Part shown: in pieces, positions 1 to 7,106 of the stretch
How positions within the stretch are numbered: the first letter of the stretch is position 1
Layout: every line of letters starts with the position of its first letter
From: Flavobacteriaceae bacterium TMED81
Lineage (GTDB): Bacteria; Bacteroidota; Bacteroidia; Flavobacteriales; Flavobacteriaceae
Assembly (NCBI GenBank): GCA_002171575.2
Contig: NHEI02000008.1
Location: 1-18,288 of the forward strand
DNA: 18,288 bases
Direction: 5' to 3'
The notes under the pieces: generated by a model
Seen by the model: only the letters and a program-made list of their open reading frames with translations
What the model was told of the DNA's origin: nothing
Database searches by the model: none
Program-made: the position numbers and the translations under genes

Positions 1-1440
1 ATTTTGCGCAGTTCACATGTTGGTAGTGTAAGGGATTTATATCAATCCATCACTAGCGATACGCCAAGGGTTATTGCTGCCTACAGCCACCAAGTAAATG
101 CTCCAAAGCAATCCAATCATCACTTGACAGCAAATCTTCAATACACTCGAACGACTGCTGCCAATAACAAATGGAAATTCAAATACAGTTGGCAGAAAAA
201 CAACAGAAAAGAGTTTGACAACAGACGAGGAGAGTATAAAAATATAGCATCGATTGACCTTGATTTAAGTACCCACAACGCTCAAGTTGATCATGAGTGG
301 ACAGGTACAAATACAAGTGTATCAACAGGTGTATTTGCCCAAGTACAAGACAATACATCCAACCGAGACACAGGTGTAAAACGATTGATTCCCGATTATA
401 TCAAATTCAAAACGGGGAGTTATTTGACTGCTGTGATGAAACCCAAACGATTCACCATTGGCATAGGTGTTCGCTTTGAGCATTACAACAACGAAGTGCA
501 AAAATATTACAAGCTATCACGTTGGAACGATCAAAATTATGAGCAGCGTTTAGGGAAATATGTCACGAGAGAACTCTACAATCAGCGTTTGATTCGTCGT
601 CGAATGTTTTTTAACACAGTATCGCTACAAGGGGGCGTGCTATTTGATGTTTCACCCACCCAACAAATTGGGTTGAACTACAGCATGTCTCAACGTGTAC
701 CTGATATCGCAGAGCTCTTCAGTGATGGACTGCATCATTCACTGGCAACTATCGAATATGGAAATCCATTTTTGAAAAAGGAAACCAATCACAAATTTGT
801 GTTGGATATTGCCAAAAAAAGAGACGACTTTCAATTAAATATCAGCCCTTATCTAAACATCGGGAAGAACTATATTGTCATTGAACCTGTTGGAGCAGAA
901 TTGACTGTCCGTGGTGCATTTCCTGTGTGGGAGTTTCGCGCTGTTGATACCACATTTAAAGGGGTTGATGTTGACTTTTCATACACTCCAATCAAGGGAA
1001 TATTGCTCAAAAACAACACCTCTTGGATAGAGGCAAAGGAAACAACATCAAGAGATCCCCTGATCAGTATCCCACCCCTATCGCTACAACATTCGATTGT
1101 TGTTTCGCCAAGTCGTTGGGATTCGTTTTCGTTTGAAGTCAACGTAAAAAATGTTTTTCATCAAAATCAATATCCAAATCACGACTTTGAGCTGGACATT
1201 GTTGAATATGGGCAATACGTTACCAAAAAAGTTGAGATCAGCACACCCCCACCAGCATACCACCTCGTTGGTGCCAATTTGAAGTGGGGACCTTATGCCT
1301 TTTTATCTTCAAAGGTCAACATCTCTTTATCGATTGATAACTTGGTTGACTCGTCATACAGAAAATACCTCAATCGATTGCGATATTATGCAGACGAACA
1401 AGGCCGCAATGTGATCTTGCAAATCAAATTTAGTTATTGA
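1..1440 (+). CDS. TonB-dependent outer-membrane receptor, C-terminal part (5' end outside window)
   Basis: The reading frame is open from the first base to the TGA at 1438-1440, so this is the 3' portion of a longer gene. The plug domain, TonB box and signal peptide lie upstream of the window. What remains (about 479 residues) has the alternating polar/aromatic pattern of a transmembrane beta-barrel. It carries a typical TonB-receptor stretch (YSMSQRVPDIAELFSDG) and the usual C-terminal block (SIDNLVDSSYRKYLNRLRYYADEQGRN followed by a short strand ending in FSY). Proteins of this family import iron complexes, cobalamin or other large nutrients across the outer membrane using the TonB-ExbBD machinery. 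The substrate cannot be told from this part. It faces folE convergently across a 9-bp gap. A TTG at position 4 is in frame but is clearly internal. Confidence 0.9.
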   Translation: MLRSSHVGSVRDLYQSITSDTPRVIAAYSHQVNAPKQSNHHLTANLQYTRTTAANNKWKFKYSWQKNNRKEFDNRRGEYKNIASIDLDLSTHNAQVDHEWTGTNTSVSTGVFAQVQDNTSNRDTGVKRLIPDYIKFKTGSYLTAVMKPKRFTIGIGVRFEHYNNEVQKYYKLSRWNDQNYEQRLGKYVTRELYNQRLIRRRMFFNTVSLQGGVLFDVSPTQQIGLNYSMSQRVPDIAELFSDGLHHSLATIEYGNPFLKKETNHKFVLDIAKKRDDFQLNISPYLNIGKNYIVIEPVGAELTVRGAFPVWEFRAVDTTFKGVDVDFSYTPIKGILLKNNTSWIEAKETTSRDPLISIPPLSLQHSIVVSPSRWDSFSFEVNVKNVFHQNQYPNHDFELDIVEYGQYVTKKVEISTPPPAYHLVGANLKWGPYAFLSSKVNISLSIDNLVDSSYRKYLNRLRYYADEQGRNVILQIKFSY

Positions 1441-1449
1441 GTTGTTGGT

Positions 1450-2046
1450 TTACGATAACTTGGAGTCGATCAACTTCAAAAACTCATTTCGCGTTTCCAT
1501 TTTCTCAAACGCACCACGAAAACCAGAGGTTGTGGTTAAGGAGTTTTGTTTTTGTACCCCACGCATCATCATACACATATGAGAGGCCTCGACTACAACC
1601 GCAACGCCTTTTGGCTCAAGAGTGGTATTGATACAATCGAGAATTTGTTCGGTTAGGCGTTCTTGCACCTGAAGTCGTCGTGAAAATACATCGACCACAC
1701 GAGGAATTTTACTCAATCCAACAATATGACCATTGGGAATATAAGCAACATGCGCTTTTCCGAAAAAGGGCAACATATGATGCTCGCACAAACTGTAGAG
1801 TTCAATGTCTTTGACCAACACCATCTCGTTATAAGACTCGGCAAACATGGCTCCACGGAGGATTTCGGCAGGGTTCATATCGTAGCCTTGGGTCAAAAAC
1901 TGCATCGCTTTGGCTGCGCGTTTTGGGGTATCGAGTAAACCCTCTCGATTTTGGTTTTCTCCAATATTGTGGATAATGTCTTTATAATGCGATTTAATCG
2001 CATTGGTTATACTGAGGTCATACGTGTCAATTGATTCAAATGTCAT
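1450..2046 (-). CDS. folE: GTP cyclohydrolase I (FolE)
   Basis: This 198-residue protein would convert GTP to 7,8-dihydroneopterin triphosphate, the first step of folate and pterin synthesis and also an entry point to queuosine, in the cytoplasm. It has the family hallmark SLCEHHMLPFFGKAHVAYIP at about residues 85-104, supplying Cys87 and His90 of the zinc site. The second signature is ASHMCMMMRGVQ near 154-165, supplying the other zinc ligand Cys158. The GLSKIPRVVDVFSRRLQVQERLT block lies between them. Length fits the family. The ATG at 2046-2044 overlaps the msrA stop codon in an ATGA arrangement, so the two genes are probably one transcript and translationally coupled. All recognised catalytic residues are present, so it is probably active. 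Confidence 0.96.
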   Translation of the reverse strand: MTFESIDTYDLSITNAIKSHYKDIIHNIGENQNREGLLDTPKRAAKAMQFLTQGYDMNPAEILRGAMFAESYNEMVLVKDIELYSLCEHHMLPFFGKAHVAYIPNGHIVGLSKIPRVVDVFSRRLQVQERLTEQILDCINTTLEPKGVAVVVEASHMCMMMRGVQKQNSLTTTSGFRGAFEKMETRNEFLKLIDSKLS

Positions 2047-2576
2047 AATTCTGCTTTAATTAATTGTGTATGTATTGTTATTAATTTTTTCACCTTAGGC
2101 GTTATGACCGCACGACAATAGGGTTGTGATGGATTGAGGTTGTAATAATCATGGTGCTCCACTTCCGCTTTATAAAAGACAATGAAAGGAGTAAGCTCAG
2201 TCACAATCGGGTCATCAAAGGCACTTGCTTTTGATGCTATAATGTCTTGTGCAATAGCCAATTGTTGTTTATCGTGATAGAAAATTGCAGAGCGATACTG
2301 TGTGCCTACATCAGCTCCTTGTCTGTTGAGCGTAGTGGGGTCATGGGTATCAAAAAACACTTCCAACAGACTTGAAAAGTCAATCTGTGCATTGTCATAC
2401 TCGATTTGAACACACTCGGCATGACCTGTTGTTCCATTGCAAACCTCTCGGTAAGAAGGGTTTTTAACGGCACCTCCTGTATAACCAGGCGTGATCGACA
2501 AAACCCCACGAACACGGCGATATATCGTCTCTGTACACCAAAAACATCCGTTTGCTAGAGTTGTTTTTTCTCTCAT
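2043..2576 (-). CDS. msrA: Peptide-methionine (S)-S-oxide reductase (MsrA)
   Basis: This enzyme repairs oxidised proteins by reducing the S epimer of methionine sulfoxide. The start is taken at the ATG at 2576-2574, giving 177 residues (MREKTTLANGCFWCTE). A TTG twelve bases upstream is possible but less likely, since the catalytic motif already sits close to the N-terminus. The GCFWCTE motif gives the nucleophile Cys11. Further family blocks are GYTGG, the GHAECVQIEYD segment, FFDTHDPTT, DVGTQYRSAIFY and the C-terminal QPYCRAVITPKVKKL. The YC pair in the last block is where many MsrA proteins carry a resolving cysteine. No MsrB domain is fused. It lies directly upstream of folE and overlaps it by 4 bp. 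Confidence 0.95.
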   Translation of the reverse strand: MREKTTLANGCFWCTETIYRRVRGVLSITPGYTGGAVKNPSYREVCNGTTGHAECVQIEYDNAQIDFSSLLEVFFDTHDPTTLNRQGADVGTQYRSAIFYHDKQQLAIAQDIIASKASAFDDPIVTELTPFIVFYKAEVEHHDYYNLNPSQPYCRAVITPKVKKLITIHTQLIKAEL

Positions 2577-2647
2577 TTTTTTTAACAATCTTACAACAAA
2601 AAAGTTGATTTTTCAAATGGAACGAAAAGAAAGCCAGAACAAATTTG

Positions 2648-2655
2648 TAATTTTG
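2648..2655 (+). promoter_or_regulatory. Candidate -7 promoter element (TAATTTTG) before lolD
   Basis: The octamer TAATTTTG matches the Bacteroidota -7 consensus TAnnTTTG. It ends only 5 bases before the lolD ATG at 2661, so a transcript starting at the usual distance would have almost no leader. No clear -33 TTG was assigned. Confidence 0.45.
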
Positions 2656-2660
2656 AACTG

Positions 2661-3320
2661 ATGATAATAGCCAAAAAACTATCCAAAACCTATGGATCGC
2701 TAGCCATTCTGAAAGGAGTTGACCTACAGGTAAAAACGAAGGAAATCGTAACAATCACCGGCCCCTCTGGTGCGGGAAAAACAACACTCCTCAACATCTT
2801 GGGTACATTGGATACTGCTGATCATCAGCCCGATAGCAAGCTTGAGATTGGCGGTCAGGATGTATTTGGACTCCAAGGAAAGGAATTGGCAAAGTTTCGC
2901 AATCAGCATCTCGGTTTTGTGTTTCAGTCCCATCAGCTTCTTCCTGAATTCAGTGCCATTGAAAACGTGTGTATCCCAGCAATGATTGGAAAAACACCCC
3001 TTCAAAAAGCACAAAAAGACGCCATGGAACTGCTTGATTTTTTGGGTCTCGCCCAGCGTGCAGATCACAAACCCGCCATGCTTTCGGGTGGTGAGCAGCA
3101 GCGTGTGGCTGTGGCCAGAGCTCTGATCAACAAGCCCAAACTTTTGTTGGCTGACGAACCCAGTGGAAATCTGGATAGCAAAACCGCTGACCAATTACAC
3201 AAGTTGTTTTTGTCACTACGCGACAATTTTGACCAAACCATCGTACTGGTGACCCACAACAAAGAACTCGCTGCGCTTGGCGATCGCAGTCTCCAACTCG
3301 TCGATGGGCAATGGAGCTAA
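2661..3320 (+). CDS. lolD: ABC transporter ATPase, LolD/lipoprotein-release type
   Basis: A 219-residue cytoplasmic ATPase of the MacB/LolD subfamily. It would power release of lipoproteins from the inner membrane together with LolC/E-type permeases, which are not in this window. Walker A (GPSGAGKTT) is at 34-42, the Q-loop (FQSHQLLPEF) at 88-97, the ABC signature LSGGEQQ at 141-147, Walker B plus D-loop (LLLADEPSGNLD) at 161-172, and the switch histidine in VTHN at about 199. The short N-terminus and ILGTLD segment fit LolD better than amino-acid or drug exporters. The ATG at 2661 sits just after a promoter-like octamer. The 3' end overlaps the next gene by 10 bp. A MacB-like or FtsE-like role cannot be excluded without its permease. 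Confidence 0.85.
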   Translation: MIIAKKLSKTYGSLAILKGVDLQVKTKEIVTITGPSGAGKTTLLNILGTLDTADHQPDSKLEIGGQDVFGLQGKELAKFRNQHLGFVFQSHQLLPEFSAIENVCIPAMIGKTPLQKAQKDAMELLDFLGLAQRADHKPAMLSGGEQQRVAVARALINKPKLLLADEPSGNLDSKTADQLHKLFLSLRDNFDQTIVLVTHNKELAALGDRSLQLVDGQWS

Positions 3321-4081
3321 GTACCGATGAATTGCGCGTTTTCCTCGACGAGAAAGCCCAACAGTACAACCATCCCGATTTTATCACTTCTGACCCAATC
3401 CAAATTCCCAAACGCTTTCACAACAAAGCAGATATCGAAATTGCCGCTTTCCTCTCCGCAATTATCGCTTGGGGCAATCGAAAGAGCATCATCACAAGTG
3501 CATCCAAATTGATGAGCATCATGGGAGAGCAACCTCATGACTACATTCTCAATTCCTCAAAATCAGATTGGGAAGCCATCGATTATTTTGTGCATCGCAC
3601 TTTTAACACCATCGATTTGCGCTATTGTCTGCAAGCCCTACAGCATTTGTATCAAAACCATGGCGGTCTTCATGAGGCCTTTCTTCCAAAGGCTGATGAG
3701 GAATATATGGATGAGGCCATTTGTCGTTTTCGAAATCTTTTTTTTGAATGTGACCATCCCAAACGCACAGGCAAACACATCGCCAACCCCGCCAAGGGCT
3801 CAGCGGCAAAACGGATTCATATGTTTTTGCGTTGGATGGTGCGACAAGACAATAACGGGGTTGATTTTGGCATATGGAGGGATATTTCGACATCCAAATT
3901 GTCATGTCCGTTAGATGTACACACAGGGAATATCGCGCGAAAGTTGGGATTGCTTAAACGCAAACAAAACGATCAAAAATCCCTGCGGGAACTCGACCGG
4001 CAGTTGCGAACCCTCGATCCCAATGACCCTGTCAAATACGATTTTGCACTCTTCGGATTAGGGGTTTTTGAGAAGTTTTAG
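3311..4081 (+). CDS. TIGR02757 / DUF2400 family protein
   Basis: A 256-residue protein matching the conserved TIGR02757 (DUF2400) family of unknown function. Recognisable blocks are the N-terminal LDEKAQQYNHPDFI, AAFLSAIIAWGNRKSI, the HPKRTGKHIANPAKGSAAKR segment, LRWMVRQDNNGVDFGIW, and a C-terminal SCPLDVHTGNIARKLGLL followed by DPVKYDFALFGLGV. The LDVHTGNIARKLGLL segment resembles the VDTH-x-x-R-x-x-R-x-GL region of the endonuclease III (HhH-GPD) superfamily. A DNA- or nucleic-acid-related role is therefore possible, but this is inference. The ATG at 3311 lies inside lolD (10-bp overlap), suggesting translational coupling. The gene ends 63 bp before the dihydroorotase-like gene. Confidence 0.85.
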   Translation: MELSTDELRVFLDEKAQQYNHPDFITSDPIQIPKRFHNKADIEIAAFLSAIIAWGNRKSIITSASKLMSIMGEQPHDYILNSSKSDWEAIDYFVHRTFNTIDLRYCLQALQHLYQNHGGLHEAFLPKADEEYMDEAICRFRNLFFECDHPKRTGKHIANPAKGSAAKRIHMFLRWMVRQDNNGVDFGIWRDISTSKLSCPLDVHTGNIARKLGLLKRKQNDQKSLRELDRQLRTLDPNDPVKYDFALFGLGVFEKF

Positions 4082-4102
4082 CTCCCTTTCGCTTAGGTTT
4101 TC

Positions 4103-4110
4103 TATCTTTG
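4103..4110 (+). promoter_or_regulatory. Candidate -7 promoter element (TATCTTTG) before the dihydroorotase-like gene
   Basis: TATCTTTG followed by C is an exact match to the Bacteroidota TAnnTTTG element. It lies 34 bases before the ATG at 4145, in the only gap of this + strand gene group. This suggests that the dihydroorotase-like and esterase genes can be transcribed separately from lolD. Confidence 0.55.
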
Positions 4111-4144
4111 CACCAGTTTATAACACTCTTATCGAAATTTTTGG

Positions 4145-5401
4145 ATGAATATACTTCTTAAGTCCGCAAAAATTATCGATCCTACCAGCAGCTTTCACGG
4201 CAATACCCTCGACATTCTTATTCGCAACGGTATCATTGACAAAATTGATAAGTCCATAGATGCTCCCAAAGCAAGCGTAATCGAGCAAAAAAACCTCAGT
4301 GTTTCTCTCGGTTGGTTTGATAGCAGTGTATCATTTGGGGAGCCTGGTTATGAGGAACGAGAAACCCTAGACCACGGCCTATCGGTCGCTGCCGCTTCGG
4401 GCTTTACTCATATTGCTCACAACACCAACACCAATCCCCTACCCACATCAAAAGCCGATATTTCCTTTTTGCTTTGGAGTGCTGCACACACCCCAACGAC
4501 ACTTCACCCCAAAGGACATATCACAGCCCAAGACAATGCACAGCAACTCGCCGAGCTTCATGACTTGTCGCAAGCAGGTGCCATTTGCTTTAGCAATCAC
4601 AAACAACCGATTGACGACCCACACCTTTTGTTACTCGCTTTACAGTATGCGCGTGGGTTTGATGGGCTTGTTGAGTCATTTCCCATCGATCCACAACTCG
4701 CTGTTCGTGGAGTTATGCACGAAGGAAAGGTCAGTACTTCTCTTGGATTGACAGGGATTCCAAACCTCGCTGAAGAAATCCGTATTCGCAGAGACTTGGC
4801 CATTTTGAGTTATACTGGTGGTAAACTGCATATCCCCACCATATCCTCTGCCGAAGGTGTTGGATTGATCCGACAAGCCAAAAAAGACAAGCTTGATGTG
4901 AGTTGTAGTGTAGCGATTCACAACTTGATGATGACCGATGAGCAACTTGATGGTTTTGATACCCGATACAAACTCATGCCACCACTGCGGGAAAGCAAAG
5001 ATCAAAAGGCACTCCTAAAAGGGCTAAAAGATGGCACGATTGATATGGTGACTTCTGACCACCAACCCATGGATATTGAACACAAAAAAGTAGAACTCGA
5101 ACACGCTGCTTACGGAAGTCTGGGACTCGAAACTGCTTTTGGGAGTTTATGTACCATGATGGATGCAGAAGATGCTGCCTTGCTTCTCAATCGAGGAAAA
5201 GAGCGATTTGACGTATCCCAGCAATCGATTCAAATTGGCGCACAAGCCGATTTGACTCTTTTTACTGCTGATGGAAAAGCAGTTGTTTCTAAAGAATCTA
5301 TCTTATCGAGCTCAAAAAATAGTGCTTACTTGGGTAAGGAACTCCAAGGGACTGTCCTAGGGGTGATCAATAACAATACTTTTTTTGAAAACCCAAGCTA
5401 G
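4145..5401 (+). CDS. Dihydroorotase-like amidohydrolase lacking the N-terminal HxH metal ligands
   Basis: A 418-residue member of the dihydroorotase/cyclic amidohydrolase family. Active dihydroorotases close carbamoyl-aspartate to dihydroorotate in pyrimidine synthesis and bind zinc through a D-x-H-x-H-x-R-E-P-G motif. Here the aligned residues 59-68 read DSSVSFGEPG: both histidines are Ser (61 and 63) and the substrate-binding Arg is Gly (65), while the E-P-G is kept. Later elements are retained: HNTNTNP near 92, KLHIPTISSAEG near 228, the AIHNLMMTDEQL segment, and TSDHQPMDIEH with the catalytic-type Asp near 304. As I recall, flavobacteria carry such a degenerate version alongside a normal PyrC. 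It may be a non-catalytic partner (compare the pseudo-dihydroorotases that pair with aspartate transcarbamoylase) or have another activity. Its stop codon abuts the esterase start. Confidence 0.85.
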   Translation: MNILLKSAKIIDPTSSFHGNTLDILIRNGIIDKIDKSIDAPKASVIEQKNLSVSLGWFDSSVSFGEPGYEERETLDHGLSVAAASGFTHIAHNTNTNPLPTSKADISFLLWSAAHTPTTLHPKGHITAQDNAQQLAELHDLSQAGAICFSNHKQPIDDPHLLLLALQYARGFDGLVESFPIDPQLAVRGVMHEGKVSTSLGLTGIPNLAEEIRIRRDLAILSYTGGKLHIPTISSAEGVGLIRQAKKDKLDVSCSVAIHNLMMTDEQLDGFDTRYKLMPPLRESKDQKALLKGLKDGTIDMVTSDHQPMDIEHKKVELEHAAYGSLGLETAFGSLCTMMDAEDAALLLNRGKERFDVSQQSIQIGAQADLTLFTADGKAVVSKESILSSSKNSAYLGKELQGTVLGVINNNTFFENPS

Positions 5402-6052
5402 TTGGCTGTTTTAGACTTTATTGTTCGGCAGCCCAAAACCAAAACAGAGGAAAATCCACCTTTATTGTTGTTGCTACACGGATATGGTAGCAATGAAAAC
5501 GACTTATTCGCCTTTGCCGATTATCTCTATTCGAGTTTATTGGTAATTTCCTTGCGAGCACCTCACGCCATGCCGATGATGGGTCATGCATGGTATAGCA
5601 TTCATTTTGATGCCGAACAAGGAAAATGGTCTGATGATGAAGAAGCCATTGGCTCACGCGAATTGGTCTTGCAGTTTTTGGACGAACTTATGGAAATCCA
5701 TCCCTATGACAAGTCGCAAGTGCATTTGTTGGGCTTTAGCCAAGGTGCAATCTTGAGCTATGCCCTTGGATTGACCTATCCCAAACGCTTTGCCAGTGTG
5801 ATTGCACTAAGCGGATACCTCAACGAAAACATCACCGAACTGCCACAGCCAGATGATGCGCCTGCGCTTTATGTTGCGCATGGTTCCTTGGACGAGGTTG
5901 TGCCATTTGATTGGGGGCAACGTTCGGCAGAGCTGCTCAAACAAAAGGGCTTTACCATACAATTTGATGCCTTTCCCGTAGGCCATACCCTTGGACAAGA
6001 TGGTTTTTACAAACTCCTTGAATGGCAAAATGCGCTACTCAATACCGAATAA
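5402..6052 (+). CDS. Serine esterase, phospholipase/carboxylesterase family (alpha/beta hydrolase)
   Basis: A 216-residue alpha/beta hydrolase resembling the Abhydrolase_2 (PF02230) carboxylesterase family. The oxyanion-hole block LLLHGYGSNENDL is at 23-35. The nucleophile is Ser113 in GFSQG, the acid Asp164 in GSLDEVVP, and the base His195 in FPVGHTLG. The physiological ester substrate is unknown, and no signal peptide is visible. The start is inferred as TTG at 5402-5404, because an in-frame stop lies immediately upstream and the first internal ATG would remove the oxyanion-hole block. That stop (TAG, 5399-5401) is the terminator of the dihydroorotase-like gene in the same frame, so the two ORFs are separated by one stop codon and no spacer. 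Confidence 0.88.
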   Translation: MAVLDFIVRQPKTKTEENPPLLLLLHGYGSNENDLFAFADYLYSSLLVISLRAPHAMPMMGHAWYSIHFDAEQGKWSDDEEAIGSRELVLQFLDELMEIHPYDKSQVHLLGFSQGAILSYALGLTYPKRFASVIALSGYLNENITELPQPDDAPALYVAHGSLDEVVPFDWGQRSAELLKQKGFTIQFDAFPVGHTLGQDGFYKLLEWQNALLNTE

Positions 6053-6074
6053 CGCATTTTATCACTCCAAGTAA

Positions 6075-6099
6075 AACGACTTCTCAGTTGTTATTTTTT
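6075..6099 (+). terminator. Possible weak terminator after the esterase gene
   Basis: AACGAC and GTTGTT can pair (six pairs, one of them G-U) around a 6-base loop, and are followed by ATTTTTT. This is a weak Rho-independent-terminator shape in the 38-bp gap between convergent genes, and it overlaps the stop codon of the opposite-strand lipoprotein gene. Confidence 0.3.
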
Positions 6100-6557
6100 A
6101 ATCAGTTTTACCGTTTGTTCTCCTTCTGGGGTTTCTACTCGTAGCAGATAAGCACCCGGTGCGAGGGTAAAGGTATTGAGGGTTAGCTTTTGCTGATTTG
6201 GGGTTTTGTGCAACACTTGTTTGCCCATAAGGTCAAAGACGCGAAGCGTTTCAATTTGATAAGGGGTTTCTACAAGTGAGGCGGTGAGGTGATGGTCTTT
6301 CGTTCCAAAAAGCGTAATGGTGGGTTCAAAAGAAGAGACCGTTCCAGACCATTGGTCAAACTGATAGTTTTCATGGGGGTTATCGTAATCGAAATGGAAT
6401 CCCCCGGACACAAAGGGCCATAGACTTCGGGTTCAATACTCGCAGATCCGTGTGGTTGAATGTCAATCGCAACATCGAAGGTTTCGATTTCGTTTTCAAC
6501 ACAACTCAAAAAAAGGAAAAGGCAGAAAACTGCCGCATAAAGATGTAGGATTTTCAT
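6091..6557 (-). pseudogene. Small lipoprotein with InlB-type repeat and T9SS-like C-terminal tail, interrupted by a frameshift
   Basis: Two overlapping frames together make one plausible protein. The first begins at the ATG 6557-6555 with a lipoprotein signal (MKILHLYAAVFCLFLFLSC), then an acidic stretch VENEIE and half of a 'bacterial repeat' domain (VAIDIQPHGSASIEPEVYG to SISITITP). The second continues with HENYQFDQWSGTVSSFEPTI, the other half of the same domain, and ends in LRVFDLMGKQVLHKT to APGAYLLRVETPEGEQTVKLIKK, which resembles a type A T9SS sorting domain. The switch lies at a run of five C (coding strand, 6379-6375); six C would restore one 155-residue reading frame. The first half of the sorting domain (the usual YPNP segment) seems to be missing, which suggests decay beyond a sequencing error. 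A lipobox together with a T9SS-like tail is unusual. Confidence 0.7.
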
Positions 6558-6626
6558 CAGATTTGGGTTTATGATACTGTAAATATAAACGAAAAATGAA
6601 TGCAATTTATTGCAATCAATAAATCG

Positions 6627-7106
6627 CTATGGGTACATCACATGGTTGAGTAAGCGCAAACGCGGTTTGCCATTGGCTTTAAACTGATATAGGAGTAAGG
6701 CATCGCCCCACTGTGTTCCACTGGTAAAATCGGCAAGGATCCATTGGTGATTCACCACGTGGATTTTATTGATGATCCAGTCAGATCCCAGAGAAGACAG
6801 CAAGGGATTTCCGTTTGGGTTATCATTGGTCGAAAGGACATAATCTTCAAGGATATTTTGCAATTCAACTGGACTAAAATCGGGATGTGCTTGTTGGGCA
6901 TCTCGATTGACAGCCAGCGAGAAATAGGCATTGTCGGTTTGCTCAACCACGAGCTGTGCGATAGAGTCTTTGAGGGTGTCGACTCGTTTGCTCATCCGTT
7001 CTTGACTGGCAGCAAAGGCCTCGGACTTGTTCATATCGCTCACAAAGAGATAGAGTGCGATGAGAGAGATAAAAATCAGCAGATATTGAATGATCTTGTT
7101 GCGCAT
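6627..7106 (-). CDS. Membrane-anchored conserved protein of unknown function
   Basis: A 159-residue protein with a short basic N-terminus (MRNK) and a single hydrophobic segment (IIQYLLIFISLIALYLFV, about residues 5-22). A probable short coiled-coil stretch follows (SQERMSKRVDTLKDSIAQLVVEQ, about 34-56), then a soluble domain ending in NKIHVVNHQWILADFTSGTQWGDALLLYQF and NHVMYP. It is probably anchored in the inner membrane with the domain in the periplasm. It looks like a conserved flavobacterial protein without an assigned function. Its ATG overlaps the stop codon of the MBL-hydrolase gene by one base (TAATG), which points to translational coupling and possibly a shared process. Confidence 0.75.
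   Translation of the reverse strand: MRNKIIQYLLIFISLIALYLFVSDMNKSEAFAASQERMSKRVDTLKDSIAQLVVEQTDNAYFSLAVNRDAQQAHPDFSPVELQNILEDYVLSTNDNPNGNPLLSSLGSDWIINKIHVVNHQWILADFTSGTQWGDALLLYQFKANGKPRLRLLNHVMYP

Noticed and set aside
2577..2588. TTG at 2588 as the msrA start
   Set aside because: An ATG four codons downstream gives a normal MsrA N-terminus close to the GCFWC motif.
6580..6587. Minus-strand TATATTTA as a promoter for the lipoprotein gene
   Set aside because: Deviates from TAnnTTTG at the last base and has no TTG at the right spacing; the gene may be part of the upstream operon.
6601..6614. Short inverted repeat TGCAA-TTTA-TTGCA downstream of the membrane-anchored protein gene
   Set aside because: Arms are only 5 bp and AT-rich with no convincing U-tract; it is too weak to call a terminator or operator.
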